Source of the DNA: Bryobacterales bacterium
Lineage (GTDB): Bacteria > Acidobacteriota > Terriglobia > Bryobacterales > Bryobacteraceae
NCBI GenBank assembly: GCA_016880505.1
Contig: JAEHDI010000079.1
Coordinates: 1 to 13,867, forward strand
DNA: 13,867 bases
Reading direction: 5' to 3'
In this document: positions 6,578 to 11,081 of the stretch, piece after piece
How the letters are laid out: the number at the start of each line of letters is the position of its first letter
How positions within the stretch are numbered: the first letter of the stretch is position 1
Notes under the pieces: generated by a model
The model's input: only the letters and a program-made list of their open reading frames with translations
What the model was told of the DNA's origin: nothing
The model's database searches: none
Translations under genes and position numbers: made by a program

Positions 6578-6604
6578 GCCTGCCCCCATTAATGATCAAG
6601 AGCC
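6578..6604 (-). repeat. Right ISL3-type terminal inverted repeat
   Basis: Read on the minus strand from 6604: GGCTCT, TGAT, then CATTAATGGGGGCAGGC. The last 17 bases are identical to the left end in inverted orientation, and the outer GGCTCT also matches. Similarity continues inwards as AGTGTCTGAC. Confidence 0.8.
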
Positions 6605-6605
6605 A

Positions 6606-6613
6606 CAACCTTT
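6606..6613 (+). repeat. 8-bp flanking repeat, right copy (CAACCTTT)
   Basis: CAACCTTT lies one base outside the right GGCTCT terminus and repeats 2754-2761. After both copies the sequence CGCGGCTC follows: directly on the left, and after five extra bases (TTGAG) on the right. The duplicated stretch may therefore be longer and imperfect. Confidence 0.45.
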
Positions 6614-6720
6614 TTGAGCGCGGCTCAAGCACCTGACGGATCCGGGAAATCGCTACAGCCGGCAATCTGGTGCGCTACCCTGTTTGGCTTGAAGGGGAGG
6701 AGTCCGAGTGGGGTGACAGT

Positions 6721-7019
6721 ATGAAACTCGGGAAAACGAGTGCTTTCGCCGCGGTGATCATTGCACTACTAACGCACTGCCGATGCCAAACGCGGCGGGC
6801 ACTTCTCCGATCGGCTGCTTCAAGATGACCTGGCCGGCTCCCTCCGGAACCCGGTTTGTCATCGACGACACTACCAACAGTCCCCTGTCGAAGTTCGGCG
6901 GTTTCCTGCAGATTCCCTGCGGCAACTCGCTCCCGACACGCGACGACACGCTTCGGCTGTTCGTGGACGGCAAACTGGCCGCGTCGAAGAGTGTCAGCTA
7001 CGCCCTGTCGAAGCGATAA
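6721..7019 (+). pseudogene. Small secreted hypothetical protein, apparently frameshifted
   Basis: Two overlapping frames look like one gene. The ATG at 6721, preceded by GGGGTGA four bases upstream, opens a frame starting MKLGKTSAFAAVIIALLTHC, a plausible Sec signal peptide, but it stops at 6828. The next frame, open through 6783-7019, gives a protein-like sequence with MTWPAPSGTRFVIDDTTNS, FGGFLQIPCGNS and LFVDGKLAASKSVSYALSKR. A single-base change around 6765-6775 would join them into a secreted protein of roughly 98 residues. I do not recognise the family. It may be a real frameshift, a sequencing error or two chance frames. The preceding stretch 6614-6720 holds no gene I can support. Confidence 0.35.
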
Positions 7020-7067
7020 GGGCGGGTCCAAGCATGGTTCCCTTCTCACGGCCCGCAGTCCCTCCGG

Positions 7068-7108
7068 TGCTATCCTGATCGCAGAGTTGCAGGCGCCCTA
7101 CGGGGCGC
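7068..7108 (+). promoter_or_regulatory. Leader of the VOC gene: possible extended -10 and UACG-tetraloop hairpin
   Basis: TG-C-TATCCT (7068-7076) resembles an extended -10 box. Downstream, GCGCCC (7093-7098) and GGGCGC (7103-7108) pair across TACG, giving a 6-bp GC stem with a C(UACG)G tetraloop, one of the exceptionally stable UNCG loops. The hairpin ends 27 nt before the start codon and leaves the ribosome site free, so an mRNA-stabilising role or a terminator-like pause is conceivable. Confidence 0.45.
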
Positions 7109-7135
7109 GAAAGCCACAGAGGGGGGAAAAGAACC

Positions 7136-7570
7136 ATGCCTGTCAAACCGATTCCTGAGGGGTATCACAGCGTGACGCCGTATCTAGTGGTTCCGCGCGC
7201 CGGCCGATTGATCGAGTTCCTTAAGGAAGCCTTTAAGGCGGAGGAGGTCGAACGCATGTCTCAGCCGGATGGCACGGTGATGCACGCAGAGGTCCGAATC
7301 GGCGATTCCATCATCATGATGGGGGAGTCGAGTGACAAGTTTCCTGCCATGCCGGCTGCGATCTATCTTTACGTTCCCGACGTCGATGCCGTCTACAAAC
7401 GGGCTCTCGCCGCGGGGGCGGCCTCCACGATGGAACCGGCGAATCAGTTCTACGGCGATCGCAATGCGGGCGTGAAAGATCCGAGCGGCAATCTCTGGTG
7501 GATTGCCACGCACGTCGAGGACGTACCGCGCGAGGAGATGGCCAAGCGGGCCGCGGCTGCGAAGAAATAG
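7136..7570 (+). CDS. VOC-family (PhnB/glyoxalase-like) protein
   Basis: A 144-residue single-domain protein of the vicinal oxygen chelate fold, PhnB-like branch. It shows the two beta-alpha-beta-beta-beta modules: the first begins SVTPYLVVPRAGRLIEFLKE (12-31) and contains the metal-ligand-like VMHAEVRIGDS (48-58). The second begins IYLYVPDVDAVYKRALAAGA (76-95) and ends with YGDRNAGVKDPSGNLWWIAT (106-125), where D-P-x-G-N-x-W is characteristic. A basic Ala/Lys tail closes the protein. VOC members include metal-dependent dioxygenases, glyoxalases and resistance proteins; many PhnB-like members have no known reaction, so no substrate is assigned. GAGGGGGG lies about 9 nt before the ATG and supports the start. 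The protein has no signal peptide, unlike the two genes that follow. Confidence 0.88.
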   Translation: MPVKPIPEGYHSVTPYLVVPRAGRLIEFLKEAFKAEEVERMSQPDGTVMHAEVRIGDSIIMMGESSDKFPAMPAAIYLYVPDVDAVYKRALAAGAASTMEPANQFYGDRNAGVKDPSGNLWWIATHVEDVPREEMAKRAAAAKK

Positions 7571-7603
7571 CGCGAAAAGGTCGAGCTCCAAGCTGGATCT
7601 GTC

Positions 7604-7633
7604 TTGACCGCCGCGCTGAGAGGGGGATACACT
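7604..7633 (+). promoter_or_regulatory. Candidate sigma70-type promoter of the exported-oxidoreductase operon
   Basis: TTGACC (7604-7609) and TACACT (7628-7633) are 18 nt apart in the 91-nt gap after the VOC gene. They would start transcription about 20 nt before the next ATG. The match is good for the -35 box and moderate for the -10 box. Confidence 0.5.
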
Positions 7634-7661
7634 TTCAGTCCAAGGCGGCGGAGGCCGGATC

Positions 7662-8837
7662 ATGACGGATGACCAGCGGAACTCGAGTGCATTGCGCCGG
7701 GAGCATCGTACGATTACGCGGCGCTCTTTTGTCGGCGAGAGCGTCGCTCTCGCAGGAGGCTTGGGTGCGGCAGCGAGCCTTGCAGCCGCGCGGACGGAGA
7801 CGCCGCGCGGCAAGATCCTCAACCATAACTCTCAGATGGAGTACCGGCGGCTCGGCAAAACCGGGTTAATGATCTCGGCAGTCTGCCTCGGCGGTCACTG
7901 GAAGCGGGTGGCGGTGGCGCTGAACCGGCCCTTCACCGGAAGCGGCGCGAGCAAAGAGGATTTCGACAACATCAAGGCCTCCGACTTCCTCAAGAACCGC
8001 CATGACGTGATCAGCCGCTGCATAGACGCAGGGATCAACTACGTGGACGCCTGTTCCCCGATGGAGATCCTTGCATACGCCAAGGTGTTGAAGGGTCGCC
8101 GAGACAAGTTCTACTTCGGCTATTCGTGGCACCTGCGGGAGCCTCGTTTCCTCGAGTGGCGCACCTCCAAGAAGCTGATCGAGGGCCTCGACGCCGGCCT
8201 GAAGGAAGCGGGACTCGAATACGTCGACGTGTGGAGGATCTCGCTCCCCCAAGAGAGAGTCGCGGACCTCGGCGAGTTGTTGCGCGTGGAAGAGGCGACA
8301 GTCGAGGGCCTGGAGAAGGCGAAGCAGCAGGGGAAGGCGCGTTTTACCGGCGTCTCAACTCACAACCGGGTCTGGTTGAAGTCTGTCATCGAAGAGTACC
8401 CGAAGCAGATGGAGGTGGTGTTGTTCCCCTACACCGCCGACTCGAAGCAGTTACCGGACGACAGCGTGTTCGAAGCGATTCAACAGCACGACGTTGGCGT
8501 GTTCGGTATCAAGCCGTTTGCGGACAACGCACTGTTCCGGGGCGACGGCTCGCCGAACAGCCCACACGCCGAGGAGGACAGCCGGCGGGCGCGGCTCGCG
8601 CTGCGCTACATCCTCTCGAACCCGGCGATCACCGCGCCGATCCCGGGCCTTGTCACCCTTGCGCAAGTCGACAACGTCGTGAAGGCGATTGCCGAGCGCC
8701 GGGCGCACGATCTGAGCGCACCGGCGAAGGGCACCCGCAGGATCAGTGAAAGTATCGAGCGCCAAGCGGCGGCGCGGGAGATGTGGGCGAATCTCTCACC
8801 GGATCACCGCTGGCTGAAGAACTGGGAGTACGTTTAG
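7662..8837 (+). CDS. Tat-exported aldo/keto reductase-fold protein with degenerate catalytic tetrad
   Basis: A 391-residue protein. The N-terminus carries a twin-arginine signal, TITRRSFVGESVALAGGLGA (17-36), followed by an Ala-rich stretch ending near A-A-A-R-T (44). From residue 59 it is an aldo/keto reductase: MEYRRLGKTGLMISAVCLGG (59-78), DAGINYVDACSPMEILAYAK (122-141), GLEYVDVWRISLP (184-196), GKARFTGVSTHNR (224-236), and a C-terminal cofactor-site region ITAPIPGLVTLAQVDNVV (323-340). By alignment to the family pattern, the tetrad Asp-Tyr-Lys-His is represented only by Asp129. The Tyr position reads Met134, the Lys position Ser155 (or Trp156), and the His position Ser194. Ordinary carbonyl reduction is therefore doubtful. 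GGAGG lies 7 nt before the ATG. The Gfo/Idh/MocA gene starts 9 nt after the stop, so they are probably co-transcribed. Confidence 0.88.
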   Translation: MTDDQRNSSALRREHRTITRRSFVGESVALAGGLGAAASLAAARTETPRGKILNHNSQMEYRRLGKTGLMISAVCLGGHWKRVAVALNRPFTGSGASKEDFDNIKASDFLKNRHDVISRCIDAGINYVDACSPMEILAYAKVLKGRRDKFYFGYSWHLREPRFLEWRTSKKLIEGLDAGLKEAGLEYVDVWRISLPQERVADLGELLRVEEATVEGLEKAKQQGKARFTGVSTHNRVWLKSVIEEYPKQMEVVLFPYTADSKQLPDDSVFEAIQQHDVGVFGIKPFADNALFRGDGSPNSPHAEEDSRRARLALRYILSNPAITAPIPGLVTLAQVDNVVKAIAERRAHDLSAPAKGTRRISESIERQAAAREMWANLSPDHRWLKNWEYV

Positions 8838-8846
8838 GGATTCCCG

Positions 8847-10133
8847 ATGAGCATAATCACACGCCGTTCCTTCTTTCAAGGCGCCGCGCTGGCCGCTTCG
8901 GCCGCGCGCGTAGTCGGCGCCAATGACAGGATCCAGATCGGGATTGTGGGCCTTGGGGGCCGGGGCAACGCCCACTTACGCAACTTCATCAAGATCCCGG
9001 AATCGCAAGTTGTCGCGCTGTGCGACGTCAACCAGGCCGCCCGTGAACGAGCGCAGGCGCGGTTGATGAACGAGACGTCCGCGAAAGGCAAGGAATACGC
9101 GGATATGCGTGACATGTTCGCCGACAAGAGCGTGGACGCCGTTTCGACCGCAACTCCGAACCACTGGCACGCTTTGACGACGATCTGGGCTTGTGAGGCG
9201 GGCAAGGACGTTTACGTCGAGAAACCCGCCAGCCACAACATTTACGAAGGCTGGCGCATGGTCGAGGTGGCGCGGCGGACAAAGCGAATGGTCCAGGTTG
9301 GCTCCCAAAGCCGGAGCACGCCACACAAGATCCGGGCGATGCAACTTCTCCGCGACGGCGCCATCGGCAAGGTCTACATGGCCAAGGGCCTCTGTTTCAA
9401 GCGGCGGAAGTCGATCGGCAGAACGCCAGCGGAGCCTGTGCCAGCCGGCCTCGACTGGGACAAGTTCCTCGGCCCGGCCCCGATGAGGCCCTATACGAAG
9501 AATCGATTCGCCTACAACTGGCATTGGTTTTGGGACACGGGGAACGGCGACATCGGCAACCAGGGAGTTCACGAGATGGACCTGTGCCGGTGGGGAGTGG
9601 GCGAGGCAGGAATGCCGCGCTCCGTTGTTTCGAAGGGCGGGAAGTACGTCTACGATGACGACCAGGAAACGCCGAACACACAGCTTGCAACGTTCGATTA
9701 CGGCGACATGGAGATCGTCTTCGAAGTGCGGGGACTGTTGACCGGTCCGGAAGCGGGGCTGCCGGTTCGCCCGGGCAACACGGTCGGCAACATCTACTAC
9801 GGAAGCGACGGCTGGATGTGGGTCGGAGGGGGCGAATTCGTTGTGTACAAGGGCGAGTCGAACGAAAAGGTGATGGAGGAGAAGTCAGCGAGCGAAGACG
9901 GCTCGGTCCTCCACATGAAGAGCTTCCTCGACGCCTGCCGCAGCCGCAACCACAAGGACCTCACTGCCGACATTGAGGTGGGCGTTATGTCCGCGGCGCT
10001 ATGCCACCTCGCAAACGTGAGCTACCGAGTCGGCCGCACGCTTCGGTGGAACGAGGCGGCCCGGAAGTTCGTGAACGATCCCGAGGCGGACAAGCTGATC
10101 AGCCGAGAGTACCGCAAGCCATTCGTGGTTTGA
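8847..10133 (+). CDS. Tat-exported Gfo/Idh/MocA-family oxidoreductase
   Basis: A 428-residue protein. The Tat signal is ITRRSFFQGAALAASAARVV (4-23), with the R-R-x-F-F core. The NAD(P)-binding Rossmann domain follows: IGIVGLGGRGNAHLRNF (31-47), with the GxGGxG nucleotide loop; VVALCDVN (55-62); TPNHWHAL (103-110); and the family-defining EKP in DVYVEKPASHN (121-131). The second alpha/beta domain carries the active-site region GDIGNQGVHEMDLCRWG (234-250), with His242 and Asp245 as likely catalytic or substrate residues. This is the layout of exported sugar-oxidising members common in planctomycetes and acidobacteria; the NAD-dependent GH109 glycosidases are a related possibility. Folded export by Tat would let it carry its bound nucleotide to the periplasm. 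It probably acts on a sugar or sugar acid, but the substrate is unknown. Confidence 0.92.
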   Translation: MSIITRRSFFQGAALAASAARVVGANDRIQIGIVGLGGRGNAHLRNFIKIPESQVVALCDVNQAARERAQARLMNETSAKGKEYADMRDMFADKSVDAVSTATPNHWHALTTIWACEAGKDVYVEKPASHNIYEGWRMVEVARRTKRMVQVGSQSRSTPHKIRAMQLLRDGAIGKVYMAKGLCFKRRKSIGRTPAEPVPAGLDWDKFLGPAPMRPYTKNRFAYNWHWFWDTGNGDIGNQGVHEMDLCRWGVGEAGMPRSVVSKGGKYVYDDDQETPNTQLATFDYGDMEIVFEVRGLLTGPEAGLPVRPGNTVGNIYYGSDGWMWVGGGEFVVYKGESNEKVMEEKSASEDGSVLHMKSFLDACRSRNHKDLTADIEVGVMSAALCHLANVSYRVGRTLRWNEAARKFVNDPEADKLISREYRKPFVV

Positions 10134-10137
10134 GGTT

Positions 10138-10180
10138 GCGGGACAGGCAGCTCTGTCCGCTCGCTTCGCTCAGCACAGAG
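10138..10180. terminator. Overlapping hairpins between convergent genes
   Basis: GGACAG (10141-10146) pairs exactly with CTGTCC (10153-10158), and GCG/CGC-type bases extend the stem outside it. The alternative CTCTGT (10151-10156) pairs with ACAGAG (10175-10180) around a GC-rich loop. The two helices share bases and cannot form together. They lie between the Gfo/Idh/MocA stop and the EamA stop, so a bidirectional transcript end is the simplest reading, although there is no T-tract. Confidence 0.4.
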
Positions 10181-11063
10181 TAGGCCCGTCCCCCTCGGTA
10201 CACTGCGCGTGCGCCAAGCTCCGACCAATGGTCGCAGAGAGGATCAGTACGCCTCCGAGGATGGCGAGGGCGGCGGGCCGTTCACCGTGCACGAGCCACG
10301 CCCAGACCGGGTTCATCGCAGGTTCGGCCAGCAGCAGCAGCGACGCTTCGAGTGCGGGAGTGCGGCGCATGGCCCTCGTCAGGAAGATGTAGGCGAGTCC
10401 GATCTGGAACACGCCGAGGTAGAGGATCACGGCCCAGTCGGCCATGCTCGGAGCGCTCAGCGGAAGCGCTTTCGGGAGGCAGATCAGGCACGCGATCAGG
10501 TTGCCGACGACTACAGTGGCCATTCCCGATTCGCGCCCGGAACTCGAGGTTTCGATCCACCTTAGGCCGCTGATAGTGAGCGCCCAGCAGACGCCGGCGA
10601 GCGCGGCGATGATGTTCCCGCGAAACGGATCTGGCGCGGTGCGCTGGACGTCCTGGCCGCCGACGAAGAACAGGCTCATACCAGCGGCGATCACCACCAT
10701 CAACACGAGGTCGGAACGCCGCACCGGCTCGCGCAGCAGCCAAGGACCTAGCAGCAGCATGTAGAGCGGGGCGGTGTCCTGGAGGAAGATGGCGTTCGCT
10801 GAGGTGGTCAGCTTGTTGGCGAGCACAAACAGCACTAGCGTGCCGGAATAGCCGAGGGCCACAAGCAGAGTGCGCCGGCTCCAGTTTCGGCGCGCTGCCG
10901 GGACGAGCAGGAAGAGGGCTACGGCCGCTACGAGCGAGCGAAAGCCGGCCACCTGCCAGCCGCTGAAGCTGGTGGCTTTGATGGCGGCGCCGCCCGTGGA
11001 AAACAGGAACGCCGCCGCAAGCAATTGGAGACGGCTCGCCGCCGTAGTCTGAGTTTGGGGCAC
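10170..11063 (-). CDS. EamA/RhaT-like DMT-superfamily transporter
   Basis: A 297-residue membrane protein with about ten hydrophobic segments in two EamA repeats. The first repeat runs from LQLLAAAFLFSTGGAAIKAT (12-31) through SANAIFLQDTAPLYMLLLGP (about 88-107), with the typical aromatic/proline loop. The second starts near NIIAALAGVCWALTISGLRW and ends with ASLLLLAEPAMNPVWAWLVH and the E-R-P-x-x-x-x-x-x-G-G-x-L-I-L signature. The start is GTG without a clear Shine-Dalgarno; a TTG 13 codons inside is a weaker alternative. Members export amino acids, sugars or other metabolites; this one's cargo cannot be told. It converges with the oxidoreductase operon and diverges from the glycoside hydrolase gene, so its job is not clearly linked to either. 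Confidence 0.9.
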   Translation of the reverse strand: MPQTQTTAASRLQLLAAAFLFSTGGAAIKATSFSGWQVAGFRSLVAAVALFLLVPAARRNWSRRTLLVALGYSGTLVLFVLANKLTTSANAIFLQDTAPLYMLLLGPWLLREPVRRSDLVLMVVIAAGMSLFFVGGQDVQRTAPDPFRGNIIAALAGVCWALTISGLRWIETSSSGRESGMATVVVGNLIACLICLPKALPLSAPSMADWAVILYLGVFQIGLAYIFLTRAMRRTPALEASLLLLAEPAMNPVWAWLVHGERPAALAILGGVLILSATIGRSLAHAQCTEGDGPTLC

Positions 11064-11081
11064 GATATACTTGAGCCTGTC
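11064..11081. promoter_or_regulatory. 18-bp gap between divergent start codons with a TATACT box
   Basis: Only 18 bp separate the EamA GTG from the hydrolase ATG. TATACT (11066-11071, plus strand) is a good -10 hexamer but lies 10 nt before the ATG, so a transcript from it would be almost leaderless. No Shine-Dalgarno precedes the ATG. Confidence 0.35.

Larger units (their letters stand above)
2765..6604. mobile_element. ISL3-bounded segment carrying a Ser/Thr kinase (transposase-dead cassette)
   Basis: Both ends start with GGCTCT pointing outwards and share the identical 17-bp core CATTAATGGGGGCAGGC in inverted orientation, at 2793-2809 and (reverse complement) 6594-6578. Further similarity inside reads AGTCTCTGAC on the left and AGTGTCTGAC on the right. 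Next to the left end is the C-terminal half of an ISL3 transposase reading leftwards, as expected for that family. The centre holds a tyrosine-recombinase remnant and an intact 2.7-kb kinase gene. IS ends around passenger genes without a working transposase are known as mobile insertion cassettes, and passenger-bearing ISL3 elements are known (I recall ISPpu12). Whether the kinase moved with these ends, or the element was later invaded, cannot be decided from one copy. Confidence 0.6.

Noticed and set aside
6611..6628. TTGAGC-GCG-GCTCAA hairpin next to a T-run, a possible terminator
   Set aside because: On the plus strand the T-run precedes the hairpin, and on the minus strand an A-run follows it, so it is wrongly oriented for an intrinsic terminator in either direction.
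6675..7049. A 124-codon minus-strand open frame
   Set aside because: The translation is Arg/Pro/Ser-rich without motifs. The plus strand here reads as a more protein-like sequence with a signal peptide.
8126..8749. A 207-codon second plus-strand frame inside the aldo/keto reductase gene
   Set aside because: It is an alternative-frame shadow with Arg/Gly/Pro-rich composition. The reductase frame carries all the recognisable motifs.
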